The position numbers and the translations under genes were made by a program. From Amblyomma americanum (lineage: Eukaryota; Arthropoda; Arachnida; Ixodida; Ixodidae), in NCBI RefSeq assembly GCF_052857255.1, contig NC_135506.1, forward strand, positions 77,794,324 through 77,858,323: 64,000 bases of DNA, in the 5' to 3' direction. This document shows, piece by piece, positions 30,730-42,259 of the stretch. Each line of letters opens with the position of its first letter. Position 1 is the first letter of the stretch. Under the pieces are notes generated by a model that searched no databases, was not told the DNA's origin, and worked only from the letters and a program-made list of their open reading frames with translations.

Positions 30730-33700
30730 TTAGCACATCAACCTACCAGTTGCAATTATGTAATCGTGGAAAAACCCACAAATAGAACCCAATGCAAATT
30801 CCTTGCCGTTCGCACCAAACGATAATAATACTGGCAAAGATAAAGGGAGCCCTAACCTGGAGAGAGGGACCTCCAGGTAAATCTTTCTCTGAAGTGCGAA
30901 CTTAAGGCAGTAGAGGAGAAAATGGTCTAAAGATTCAACTTTCCCACATGCGTCACATAGGTTCGTCGGTGTCAAGCCACACCTGCATAGATATAAATTC
31001 AAATTTGGAATCCTGCACAGCAACCGCGTCATTGTTACCTCACACAGCCTGGATTTACACGAACGGACGTTCCAATTATATGCTAAGTGCTGATGGTCAG
31101 TGGTATTTAGTAAGGGATCTCGTAACCTGGCTGATATATGTAGGAATCGCTGAAACCTGGAAATCGGCAGCAGGCTGAAATTCGGGACGGGATGTGTCAC
31201 TGACCCATCAAGAGCCGACCTTGCTAAGTAATCAGCCACCTCCTTTGAATGAATACCTGCATGGCCAGGGACCCAGACAAAACGGACCACCTTCAAAGTG
31301 CATGGGACAAAAAATCGCAGGATATGGCTCAAAAAATCTTCTTGTGAAGTGTCAAGGGAGACTAACACTGACAAACAATCAGCGAGAATAATAACATGAG
31401 ACACATGGCATGGAACTTTGTGAAAGGCCATTCCAAGAGCCAAAAATTCCGCAAAGAATATAGGAATATAATCTGGGATGCGGACGGAATAGCTCCATGC
31501 CAAATCCTGCGAAAAGATGCCAACTGCAGCTTTTTGGCAGTTGACGGAGGCATCGGTAGCAAGCACCGTATGATGGGGGTATTTCTCTATGCGATCCGAG
31601 AGAATACCGTTTAAAATGTTTGCTGGCATGTGTTTCGCATGAGATGGGAAGATGTGGTCGAAATGGAATTCCACTGCTGCCGGCGTGTCATCAACCCACT
31701 GCAAAGAACTGAGATCAACACCAATCGGTGTGAAAAGGTTCTGCGTTAACATAATTTGTGGCATTTGATACCGTGGCCAATGATGAGGAAAAAATAAGAC
31801 CGGCTGAGACACAAAAATAGGAGTATTGACATCAGTCACTGGGTCCATCGACATGAGGAAAGTTCGCACCGTGAGTATTTGAAAACGGGAAATTCGATCA
31901 GGAATACGGGCTTCCAGATAAAGCAGGGCGTTTGAAACTGATTTTGGGAGACCAAGGCAGAGGCGGAGAGCGCGCCTTTCCAGTAAGATTAAGGGTTGAA
32001 TCTTGTAGCTTGCGCTACCATAGAATAGAATGCAACCAAATTCAAGTATAGGTCTTACGTAGGCTTTGTATAGTAACAATAACGTGTCGCGGCGCATCCC
32101 AAACTTTTTATTGGCGATTCTTGTCAGCCGGCCTAGAGCGCGTTCTCCTTTAAAAGCATTGTTCTTTATATGAAGGCTCCAATCTAATGCTGGGTGATAA
32201 GTAACACCCCGATATTTTACGGATTCCACTTGTGGAATCTGGAGAGAGCGATGGACTAATGAAATGTGCAAAGGCATATCTGGAGGAAATACCAAAACTC
32301 CGCATTTGTCTACATTCAGGGATAAATTAATACCCTGCAACCATACTACAAGAGCATCCAAGTATCCCTGCAGAATGTGGTAAAGGGAGTGGATATCCCT
32401 GGCCGAGGCGAAAAAAGCTATGTCATCTGCATACACAAAAACTGTTATATCAGGACGAATGGGGATGCCACTGCCAAAAAAAAAGGAGCAGAGGGGATAG
32501 CACCGATCCTTGCGGCACACCTCTTAAATGATAATATGTATTTGAACATAGGTTTCCCTCGGGGCAGTAAAAGAATCTGTCCTTCAGAAATTCAGATATT
32601 CACGCATAAATGCAGGTTGGAGGATGTAACTGAGCAAGTCTGTTAAGTAAAATACTATGCTCTACACTGTCATAGGCCTTTGCTACATCAAGAGTGACCA
32701 AAGCTGAAAGTTCTCTTCGGCGTAGCGAGAGCCGGATTCTGCTCTCTAGATCCACATGCACGGACCATATAGAGCATCCACGACGAAAGCCAATCTGGGC
32801 TGAGCTGAGATGGTTGATGCCATGAACATGTTTTGTGAGGCGACTGTGCACTATTCTTTCTATTAATTTGACTAAATTTGAAGTCAGCGCAATTGGCCGA
32901 ATATTATCTAAGACGTATCCTTTTCCTACATCTTTCATTAATAAAATAATTTTCGCCGTCCTCCAAATGCTTGGAATCCATGCATTTTCCTGAGAAGCAT
33001 TGACCATATCTAAGAGGGCGCTTGTAAACTCCTGGGCTAAAATTTTAATCATACCAACAGTGACACCATCTGGTCCAGGAGCTGCAGGATGCAACATTGC
33101 CAGGACTGAGAGGAGCTCTGATGCATCAACCTCGGTATAATCTGAAGAGGGTGAAATTGTGCACAAGGGGATCCTGCTCTGCGTCTGGAAGCGTAACGCC
33201 AATCCCTGAGCAATACACTCCAGGCTCTCCTGAGTCTTTTGTGGTGAAAACACTGTTGAACTAGTGAGAAGAGGGACGACAGAACTCTTGTTACGTTCCA
33301 TGAATCTATACAGGGCTTTCCGATGACGAGGATTTGAAAGATATGTGTTTAAATTTTGGTTGTACTCCTCTTTGGCTTTTGCAAGTGTTCTTTTGAAAGA
33401 TGCAGTGAAGAATTTGTAATTTAACCAATTAGCCGGACTCTGGTTGCAGGACAGCCTCTTCCAGGCCGCTTTTCTGCGACGATAGGCCTTCTCACATTCT
33501 TCTGTCCACCAAGGAGACGGCTGTTTAGTAGAGGCTGCTACGGGCACAGCGAATATTGAGTGGTCTATTGGATTTTGCAAAAATGAAACCGTCTGCTGAG
33601 CTCTGTCATCCCGGCTTGTATTAACTAAAGAGGCAAGTGAGGCGGACATCAGATTTTTATAAATGTTGTGGTTGACCAATTTATGGGTTACACAACAAGC

Positions 33701-34362
33701 TTTAAGAGGAGATAACCGGATAGTGAAAAGTATAGGAAAGTGATCACTAGACGTACCCGAATCCTCTGTCGACCAATCAGTCACATCTAGCCTACCTGCT
33801 GATAATGTTAAGTCAATGGCTGAGCGAGCGACCCCTCGCATAAAGGTTATTTCTCTAGAATTGCAGCAGCGTACAGCATTTGCAGACAGCCACGACCAGA
33901 GAAGCTGGCCGCAGGAATCAGTACGACTTCCCAGTCACTATGGTGAGAATTAAAATCTCCTGCGATGACTGCACTGTTTGTGCCAGTCACCAAGCTGTCT
34001 AAACAGTCTGTCCTGTGTACACCAAAAGGAAAATAGAGATTGGCAATTGTAATATCAGCACAATGCGGAAATGAAATTTTGATCGCTAAAAGCTCACAGT
34101 CAGGGAGAACAATTTTCTTAGAGATAGATGCCTGATGACATAAATTTTTAGATAGCATGGTTACCAAGCCACCTCCCCTGCCAACATTTCGATCTGACCG
34201 GAAAACTCGAAAGTTTCTCATTGAAAATTATTTATACGGGGATAACCACGTTTCTTGTAAAAGTACAATATCAGGCTTATGCTTGTGAATAAGTATGTCT
34301 AGATCTGGAAGAGAAGACAAGGCGGAACGGCAATTGCATTGTAACACTTTGATACCTGCCAT
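30730..34362 (-). pseudogene. LINE ORF2: endonuclease, RT and RNase H
   Basis: ATG at 34362 (MAGIKVLQCNCRSALSS) opens an AP-type endonuclease: IVLLQETWLS, IAGDFNSHHSDW and SSDHFPILF. RT follows with APGPDGVTVGMIK, LDVAKAYDSVEHSIL, RGVPQGSVLSPL and intact FVYADDIAFF. RNase H is complete in motif order: LATDASVN, FFAEFLALG, IILADCLSV, FVWVPGHAGIHSKEVADYLA. The C-terminal finger is CDACGKVESLDHFLLYC. Breaks: TAA near 34230, a frameshift near 33935, TGA near 32617 and a frameshift in a T-run near 32480. All catalytic residues visible are retained, so loss of function is recent and caused by few lesions. Confidence 0.9.
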
Positions 34363-34440
34363 GATTATTGACCAATTGAAGAGGCCGAAACCGCCTCTTT
34401 AAGGATATAAACTTGGGGATGAAGTTTGGGTTGTCCCTTT

Positions 34441-35667
34441 TTAGCTCATCTGTGGAGAACTAGAATTAGACGGTGATGAGGAAGCACGGCGCTTCTGCGT
34501 AGGGCACGACATTTCGACATCTGTTGTGCAGATGTCACTGCGACATTCACTGCTAGGAACAGAGATGTTAGGTGGGACCTGGGGAGCATCAGAAGGTGAT
34601 GTAGAGCGGCTAGCACTAGCTGCAGAAGCTAAAACAGATGCAGACGTTGCTGCCAGGACGGGTGTTGATGGTGACGCAGACTGAACTGCAACAAACTGAG
34701 CCAACGCCTCATAGAAAGTGTTTAGCATTCGCTCAACCACATTATTAAGAGCTTTTTCGACTGTGGTCACAATTGAGGCAGTCAAGTTGGACTCAATGTC
34801 CCCAACAGAAGCGCGCACACGACTAGCATATGAATCTTTTTTCCTGTTAAGAACAATGTAAGCATCGGCTCTTGAGCACCGCTTCACTTTGATAATGTCC
34901 AACAAGCTACGCTCTTCACTACGTTTTGCGCAGTTGGCACCATCAGCTCAGCGATTGTTGCTACAGAGGCAACAATGAGGCTTCTCTGAGGTGCAGTGAT
35001 CAGCAGAATGACCTTTTTCACATAAACGGCAGCGGGTCTCCGACTTGCATGCTTTGCCACTATGCCCGAACCGCCAACAGTTGGTGCATTGAAGAGGGCG
35101 GGGTTCTAGAGGGTTCACACGGTATACAATCGGCCAGATATTTTGTTCAGCAGGACAGGAAGAGCCAGCAAAAGTTGTTATTAAAGACTGAGTAGCAACA
35201 CGCGAGCCATTTACCTCTCTACTGCAGCGGTAGACCGAAAGGACCCCAACACCTGCATCCTGAAATTCCTGTAGAATTTCTTGCGGGGATGATGCTGGGT
35301 CGACACCTCTTGCGATATCCTTGACACATGCAAGCTGTTCGGGAATGAATGCTTTCACCGGCAGCGAGCTGAAAGTTTTGCACTTAAGCAAGTCTGCAAC
35401 ACAAGCGATGTCCGAGGACTTGCACACAATTCCTCGACGGCCAAATGGACGCACCTCAGAGATCTGCAGGTATTGGGCAGTTAATGATCTTAGCTCCTGT
35501 TGAATTAGTTTGGGGGTTTTCATTTTGATCACACCCTCACCGATTGGAACGATAGCCACGGGAACCGCATCAATGCCATTTTTGTGAAAGGACTCAAGTG
35601 GCAGGCTTTGGGCTGGCAAGCTGGCAAACCAAGCTGCCGACCCTCCACCTGGGGTGGTCAACGACAT
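34441..35667 (-). pseudogene. LINE ORF1: gag-like RNA-binding protein with zinc knuckles
   Basis: From the ORF start (MSLTTPGGGSAAWFASL). The middle region reads LIQQELRSLTAQYLQISEVR and VNPLEPRPLQCTNCWRFGHS. Two CCHC-type knuckles follow, CTNCWRFGHSGKAC and CRLCEKGHSADHC. A C-terminal Ser/Ala/Pro-rich section (34905-34441) is in the same frame after one TGA at 34948-34950. About 409 codons in all. ORF1 coats LINE RNA. The annotated start is a non-ATG codon (TTG), so the true start may lie elsewhere. Confidence 0.85.
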
Positions 35668-35814
35668 CTCTCAGCAAAACGCACTCTCAGGTTCACATGA
35701 ACTGCGTCGTAAACTACGCCTTGGCCAAAACCCCCCAGCGTAGAACGGGCTCACCAAGGATGAACAAGCCGGAACCACCAGAAGATGCAGAAAACAGCAG
35801 CGGCCAGCAAGAAC

Positions 35815-36753
35815 ACGTCAGCACGTTGTTGTTGTTGTTGTTAGCCTATCAAAAGATGGCACATTCCCACACTGGGGAATCGGCCAAGAATCGGGTGGCT
35901 ATTCACCTGAACGCAGTTAACAAAAGGAAAAGCACGTGGGAGCGCAACACCGGTGAATTTTTCGTCTTGAACAGAAAAGGTGTGAGTGTTTTGATTTTAA
36001 AATTTTAAGAATAATAATAAAGAGAGGGATTAAATAATAATGATTTAGTCAAAATGTAATAATTGATAGAAAAGAAAAGGTTGGAACAATTAGCAAGGCA
36101 GTCGGTGAGATTCTATCAGGAAATTTTGAACAGCGGTACAAACAGATCTGTGATAATAATAATAATTGGTTTTGGGGGAAAGGAAATGACGCATTATCTG
36201 TCTCATATATCGTTGGACACCTGAACCGCACCGTAAGGGAAGGGATAAAGGAGGGAGTGAAAGAAGGAAGAAGAGGTGCCGTAGTGGAGGGCTCCGGAAT
36301 AATTTCGACCACCTGGGGATCTTTAACGTGCACTGACATCGCATAGCACACGGGCGCCTTAGCGTTTTTCCTCCATAAAAACGCAGCCGCCGCGGTCGGG
36401 TTGGAACCCGGGAACTCCGCATCAGTAGTCGAGCGCCCTAACCACTGAGCCACCGCGGCGGGTACAGATCTGTGGCTGAACCCAAATGTGGTGGCGCCAA
36501 ATGATAGCAAGAGCTGGCTGCTCAAACTAAGGCCAAGATGGTGCAAGGGCTCCTCCAGCAACCTTCTTCTCAGAGAGTTAAATCGGCGACAATACAGCCA
36601 AAAATGTTCAATAGATGCAGGCTCACGGCAAAATGCACAAAGGGGAGAGAGCGCCAAACCCGACTTGTGTAAATAGAAATTTAGAGGAGGGATGCGGCAG
36701 CACGTCCGTCTTCTTCTTCTTTCTTCTTCTTCTCCTCCAGTAATATGGCACAT
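35815..36753 (-). pseudogene. 5'-truncated copy of the 30-36 kb LINE family
   Basis: The minus-strand frame begins CCRIPPLNFYLHKSGLALSP, with CAFCREPASIEHFWLYC and LGLSLSSQLLLSFGA, closely parallel to the end of ORF2 above. A SINE interrupts it at 36153-36463. The tail GCCATCTTTTGATAGGC with (CAA)n lies at 35865-35815. The neighbouring full LINE begins immediately after it. Confidence 0.85.
36153..36463 (-). mobile_element. Full-length SINE inside a LINE fragment
   Basis: Complete reverse copy with (TAA)n tail. Exact 11-bp target duplication ACAGATCTGTG at 36142-36152 and 36464-36474. It sits in sense with the LINE frame and keeps it open. Confidence 0.95.
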
Positions 36754-36822
36754 ACCTATACCCCTTGCTTCGTCTTCTTTTCCTCCTAGCCGGAATTTTT
36801 ACTTATTCGACTTTTTTAAATG

Positions 36823-36903
36823 AAAATTGGTTTTGAGGAAAGGAAATGACGCAGTAACTGTCTCACTTATCTCGGTGGACACCCGAACCGCACTGTAAGG
36901 GTC
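36823..36903 (-). mobile_element. SINE 3'-end fragment
   Basis: Reverse SINE 3' end only (AATTGGTTTTGAGGAAAGGA, GACGCAGTAACTGTCTCAC), ending abruptly at 36903 beside LINE sequence. Confidence 0.75.
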
Positions 36904-38350
36904 GGTGGTGGGCGGTTACAACTTTACTGCCACAAAATGGAAGGGATTAGTTGGGGCGAGTGTAGGGTGGCCTCCAGTCGGGGGCGACCTCTTGAGCTCG
37001 TGTCGGTATGGGCAGAGTGTCGTCGGAGGGGGTTTGCTGGTGCATTCCCATAATATATGGTCTTGGATGCCGTGTGTACCGTCACCGCAGTACGCGCATG
37101 CGGGGTCATGTTCACTGTTCGTGATTAATCATAATCACTACAGGCTAAGAACTGCCTTTGTTTGTAGGTGTCTGATCGTCGTGGCTTGCGCCCTGTCCAA
37201 GTCGGGGTGAGTGGCGCATCTAAGCTCACGATAAAAAAAATTACGAAAGTTTTTTTTTGAGGAAAGGAGTCGGCGCAATATCTGTCTCAAATATCGGCGG
37301 ACGCTTGAACCGCGCCGTAAGAGAAGGGATAAAGGGATAAGAAAGTAATCGCACCGCACACGGGGGCCTTAGCTTTTCGCCTCCATCGAAACGCAGCCGC
37401 CGCGATTGGGTTCGAAACCGGGAGCTCCGGATCAGTAGCCGTGCGCCCTAACTACTGAGCCACTTGCGGCGGAGGCTAGCTCGCGATAAAAGTTTGTAAT
37501 CTCCGCGTACGAGCCAGGCGCCTAGGCGGGGGCGTCCGTTCCAGAGAGGTCTCCTGTCCCCCGGTTGGTTGAAACCTCCGGCTAGATGGTCGGCCCTCTC
37601 TTTTCCGGAGTTAACAGCGTGAGCCAGAACCCATACCACATTGATGTGATCAAGAGTTCGGTTGCGCAGAATTCGCATTGCGAGCGCCCTTACAGCTTTT
37701 TGGCGAAATCTGGAATGGATCCGCGATGGCCAGTGCGTTAGCTACTTTCTTTGCCTCGCGTATTGAGCTAGCGTGAAAGGTTGTAGTGTTAACGCGGGCT
37801 GACGTGGAGTGGCCATACATGCAACGTATGGTTGTTATGTGTTGAGCTGCATCCACGTACACTGCTCGTGGTTCGTTCTTGTGCTATTTCTCAAAGGCCG
37901 GCGGCCTTGCTTTCCTGTGGGCGTCGTGTCTGCCTGGCAGCATGTTCGTGGCTACTGGCTTAACAGCTAGTCTACTAGTAGTGTCGACTGATAAATGGGA
38001 TCTTGCACATATCTTCTTTACGGGGTGGATGTGGAGTTTGTAGAGAATTAGGCGTTCGCAGCAGTGAGCGACAAGCGGGTCACTTGTGCTGTCTTATGGG
38101 CTTCGATTAGCTCAACGAGCGTGTTAAAAAATCCCAACTACAGCAATCAATCTCAGTTCGCATATGCCGGCAGGCCAACGGCCAAATTGTATGCTGTTTT
38201 AATAACGCCATTAAGTACCTCTTCGTCCCTGCGACGCAGACGATAGTACGGGAAGGCGTACGTAGGTGATTCAAGTTCTCATGCATGATTGCATGATCCT
38301 GCACAGGTCGGCTTCTGTCATGCCCCTGCGACATCGTGACAATGCGCCTC
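36904..38350 (-). pseudogene. Degraded LINE C-terminal region with RNase H pieces
   Basis: Minus strand: VYVDAAQ-like start near 37860 and SIREAKKVANALAIADP, then VVWVLAHAVNSGKERADHLA (RNase H end, 37678-37448), LRCATHPDLDRAQATTIRHL (split by a SINE), and CAYCGDGTHGIQDHILWEC near 37080. This is the order of an RNase H-bearing LINE end. Upstream 37900-38350 is probably the RT tail but is not readable. Confidence 0.7.
37237..37477 (-). mobile_element. Internally deleted SINE in the LINE remnant
   Basis: Reverse SINE lacking part of the body (the segment from the CT-rich part to GCACACGGGGGCC is joined). Flanks AGCTCACGATAAAA (37223-37236) and AGCTCGCGATAAAA (37478-37491) are a 14-bp target duplication with one mismatch. 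Confidence 0.9.
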
Positions 38351-38568
38351 ACCAGCCGCCTATGTGGTGCGCCGTGCCGCGTAGCCCGCAGATCGCTTCC
38401 GTGTTGTGAATGGGCAACTCAAAGGGTTCCCAAGGGTCGGCAGCTGCCTGTGAGGCTGAGATCGACTGCTGCAGTTGGGCGGGTCTAAGTGACAGGAGTT
38501 GCTTGCTAGCGGCGGTGTTTAGTTGTACGTGGGATGTATAGGCTGCCAGCACTGCGACAGCGGGAATG

Positions 38569-39365
38569 ATACGCGTGTTGCTGATGACTACAGTCAAAAG
38601 GTGGTGTTCTGATTGTAGGGGTTATGACAGCTCTTCTGTGCAGCTGTGTTTCGTAGGTAGTAGGTTTCGTTATCATTTAGCCGGTGAACACGCAACGCCG
38701 TTCCCCTGCACGAAAGAGGGTACAGTGTCCATACTGTGTGGATGCCCATCTGGCATGGGTCTATCCTGGGAGGGGGTTATGTACTTCGAGCGCCTTAACC
38801 ACTTAGCCACCACACGTGCCGCTTCTGCTTCAGTGCCGCGTTTCTGCTAGAACGTTGCGAATGCCAACCCATGCAGCGCACATCTGTTACTACTGCCGGG
38901 CAGCTTAATCAGTGACTGAGGTGTTCATGTCATATTCTCATTACCTTTGACCTTAACCTTTTGCATTGACCTTTGACCTCTGGCTCATTTGAAGGTCAAA
39001 ACCGCAAGCACCGCGAAATCATTATGAGGCAGCGTAGTGAAGCTTTCGCTTGAAAATTAACGGAGACAATGCTGCCAACGTCAATGAAAGGCGGCGGGCT
39101 ATACTGCTCCAGTGCCACGTTCTTGCCAATAAGTTGTCACGCCAACGCACGCAGCGCACATACCTCACTACCGCCACGTAGCGCAAAGTGCGATTGAGGT
39201 GTCATTTCTGTGTCATTTTCTTAGATAACCAGGAGTTGTGAAATATTTAATCATCAAATGAAGAATCCAAGCACGTGTTGCTGACGACTACAATCAGAAA
39301 GTGGGGTCTGATTCTAGCCGTCGTGACAGCTCTCCTGTGCACCTGCGTTTCAGAGGGTGTAGTTT
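38569..39365 (+). repeat. Direct repeats and a DR1-bearing dispersed repeat
   Basis: GTGTTGCTGATGACTACAGTC through GACAGCTCTTCTGTGCA (38574-38650) recurs, diverged, at about 39276-39345. Another pair is 38815-38945 and 39100-39230 (CAGTGCCGCG, GCAGCGCACAT, TGAGGTGT). Between them 38930-39050 is a reverse relative of the 18090 repeat with TGACCTTTGACCT at 38967-38979 and GTGAAGCTTTCGCTTG near 39038. A SINE tRNA-head relic lies at 38772-38812. Confidence 0.65.
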
Positions 39366-39554
39366 GCTGTTAGATGGTGTTGTGCCCATTAATGCGTGCG
39401 GAGTAGTCCTGTGGTGTGTGGCCAGGGCGGCACATTGCAGCCCCTCAAGAGAAACAGAAGTGATGTCACTCAAGCAATTGTGCTTAAAAAGCGCACTTCG
39501 CCGATGCGTGAATAAAATGTGAACTCTTGGCCGTCAGCACGATGGCGACGCTTG

Positions 39555-39612
39555 TTGCCTCGGTAAAAGTCCCGGTACGTTCGCGATAGTTGTGGTGGTG
39601 GTGTCGGGATGC
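39555..39612 (+). repeat. Short dispersed direct repeat
   Basis: GTAAAAGTCCCGGTACGTTC and GCGATAGTTGTG followed by GTGGTGTCGG occur here and again, almost identical, at 41456-41512. Element family unknown. Confidence 0.8.
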
Positions 39613-40764
39613 ATGCGTGTAGTCGTGGATTGTAGGGGTGTAGCTTCTGTGTGTGTATAGCCCATGGCTGCAGGTGATTCAACCCTGGCGAACGTGTTCA
39701 AAAGGCACATTTCACCGATGCATGAAGGGCATCACTAGTGTCGTGATCAACACGTGCCCTCACGGTAGCGACAGCTGGACTGGTGGTGTTATGGCAGGTG
39801 ATTACGCTGGCTGTATTTGCGCGGATTCCTTTGGCGCAATATCCTTTGTGGCCGTCATTGCGTACCTTCGTGTTCTTGTTAAAAAGGTTGCGTTATGTGC
39901 ATATGTGCGCGGAAAAGGTTTCCTTGTGTGTAGTTGCCGCGCCAGCTCTAAAGCGTGTAGCGCTGATAGTACTCGCTACTCGTTGCAGGTCAGGGTGGCT
40001 GTCCAGTGGCTGGTGTTTGCTGGATGCTGTCGTGTAGAGAAGGCGTACAGGGTGGGTCCTTGCGCAGTAACAGCCCCCAGGAATAAGAGCAGGACTGATG
40101 ACGCCCGGGCAGAAATGCTTCACTTTCAAGCGGCAAATCTGAAATGGTGCCATGAGCCAGATGAGTCAACCTGCAGAAAATGGAAACTTGGGATTCAGGG
40201 AAAGACAGAGACTGACGCTGTATCGTCATAATTCGCCGTGTGCGCGTGTTTGACCAGGAGTCTATGACGTCACTCAGCCGCCGCCGCCGAAACCGAGCGC
40301 TCGCTTCTGCCTAGTCACGTGACAATCACGACGTCACTCAACCGCAGCTACGCCGGTGCCGGGCGCTCGCTCTCTTCATATAGCCTCCGCTGCCTCTCAG
40401 CTGGTGCCAACGAATTGCAACAGCTCTCGACAATTCAACGGCAGCAGTCGTCATGGGTGATCCAAGCGAGACGCAACCAAGTCTAGACAAGCTTTACCGG
40501 GACAACTTTCAAGCTTTCGCTTTGGTTACTTAGGTTTAGCCGGATTAAACATTTGCCTAATTTTTTTAGTACAGGTCAAACATGCGTGTTCACGAAAGCA
40601 CGGAATACTAAAAAAAGAAATCTGCGGAGTTGTTGTGGCTAAAAGGCGGGCAGGAATAAATTTATTGCAGACGAAGTTTGTGAACAAAAACCAATTTTCT
40701 AAACGTCGAGTTTGAGGAAACGTGACGGAAATCAGTAGTAGCGAAAAGAAGATGCCTGCATGCA
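39613..40764. other. Unannotated stretch
   Basis: No recognisable gene. The longest plus frame (39653-40231, 192 codons) has no motif that I know and overlaps repeat-like sequence. TTTCAAGCTTTCGCTTTGG near 40507 resembles the edge of the dispersed repeat above. Confidence 0.4.
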
Positions 40765-41069
40765 CGTGGCTCAGTGGTTAGGACGATCGACTACTGATCC
40801 GGAGTTCCCGGGTTCGAACCCGACCGCGGCGGCTGCGTTTTTATGAAAAAAAAACGCTAAGGCGCCCGTGTGCTGTGCGATGTCAGTGCACGTTAAAAAC
40901 CCCCGGTGGTCGAAATTATTCCGGAGCCCTCCACTACGGCACCTCTTCTTCCTTTCTTCTTTCACTCCCTCCTTTATCCCTTCCTTTACGGCGCGGTTCA
41001 GGTGTCCAACGATATATGAGACAGATACTGCGCCATTTCCTTTCCCCCAAAACCAATTATTATTATTAT
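40765..41069 (+). mobile_element. tRNA-derived SINE lacking the first bases
   Basis: Sense copy starting at GTGGCTCAGTGG, with box B GGTTCGAACCC and (TTA)n tail. CATGCAC occurs just before it and just after the tail, a short probable target duplication. Confidence 0.9.
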
Positions 41070-41668
41070 CATGCACATGATAATAAGTTTTGAGTAGCAT
41101 AGCATTTCCGAAAACGATGAAATCCTTTTTGAATCATTGGAATCTGTATAGCAGGGCCAATCATGCACCATTATCGCTGTCACAAACAAATCGTTATAGC
41201 ATGTCCGACATTATCGGACAAAATTTTTGAAAATGGGAAATGGTAAGATTGGTGTTAAGGGAATATTGAATGATAATGGTACATTCTTCTGATGGGCAAC
41301 GCTTTTGATAGCAAGAACGTTAAAAATTAATGCAAGGACTGCCGTGGGGTGATCTGCGGATTAACAGTTTCCCGCTCAAAAATGCTTTTATCCAAAATTG
41401 TTGGGCATGGGAGAGCTGTAGAGGCATGCAGGAGTCCTCAGGGTCAGCAGCACTTGTTGCCCTAGTAAAAGTCCCGGTACGTTCGCGATAGTTGTGATAG
41501 TGGTGTCGGTGGCGTCACCACGATGCGGCGCCAGTTTCCGTGACTGCATTCGCACCAAAATTGTGAGCAACCGTTCTCCGCTTTTTCTTTGAAGGCGAAC
41601 GCAGGTTGCGCACTGAGAAATGAAGAATACGCGCCTCCGAACGCTGAGATTACAAAGTTCCGAGGGAC

Positions 41669-41745
41669 ATTTTGATAAGAAAATTGGCTTAATGAAGAAA
41701 GGAAATGGCGCTGTAACTGTTTCTCACATCTCAATAAGGCATGGA
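41669..41745 (-). mobile_element. SINE 3'-end fragment
   Basis: AAAATTGGCTTAATGAAGAA then AGGAAATGGCGCTGTAACTG is a reverse SINE 3' end; the rest is missing. Confidence 0.6.
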
Positions 41746-41949
41746 ATTGAAGGTGCATATGTGGTCGGTTCGAATCCCTGTCGCAAGCTAGCCTCCAATT
41801 TGACTAGCATATGTAACCTATGTGCAACGAGAAATCGTATGACACCACTCGGAACGCTGTACTACAAACGTTTGGTTGCTGACAATATTGGCCCGAATGC
41901 AGTCGGGCGCCTTGAAGTTATTCAACGACCTCCGCGCTCGGGCGGACTG

Positions 41950-42235
41950 TTAACAATGCAAGCCTGGACGTTCCTGTGAATGATGTCCCGCCGACTGTCC
42001 CACACGAAGGTAGCTTTCGTGAGCGTGTTCTGCGGCGGCGCCCGAATTTGTCGCCACCTTATGCAGCGATCCCTGACCATTTTCAACGCAGACATGTCCT
42101 GCTGACGCCCAAGTAACTGACATTGTCGACATTCAAGAAGCTGAAGGACAAGGTGTCTTCCAAGTTCTGCCTTTACATGTGGCGGCGATTCCTTCTCTTC
42201 AAGCACAAGCCTTACGCACAGACAGTCCAAAGAGT
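41950..42235 (-). pseudogene. Possible LINE gag (ORF1) remnant
   Basis: The minus-strand frame SPPHVKAELGRHLVLQLLEC followed by RQCQLLG, and a shifted GHVCVEN, resembles the HV-lead and CCHC knuckle of LINE ORF1 proteins. The match needs a frameshift and is short. Confidence 0.3.
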
Positions 42236-42259
42236 TGATTGTCAGTTATGGGTCACCGT

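Larger units (their letters stand above)
30440..35815 (-). mobile_element. Near full-length LINE (~5.4 kb) with ORF1 and ORF2
   Basis: ORF1 (35667-34441) and ORF2 (34362-30730) are followed by a 3' end ending TGTGCCATCTTTTGATAGGC then TAACAACAACAACG (near 30475-30440). The same tail ends the truncated relative at 35815-36753, so it marks the true 3' end of this family. The 5' end abuts that relative's tail directly. Layout gag - endonuclease - RT - RNase H is that of I/Jockey-group LINEs. Confidence 0.85.

Noticed and set aside
39653..40231. 192-codon plus-strand frame as a gene
   Set aside because: No start context, motif or splice support, and it overlaps sequence shared with other repeats in the window.
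41755..41800. tRNA-like GGTCGGTTCGAATCCCTG near 41768
   Set aside because: A box B-like string only. No box A at the right distance and no foldable acceptor stem.
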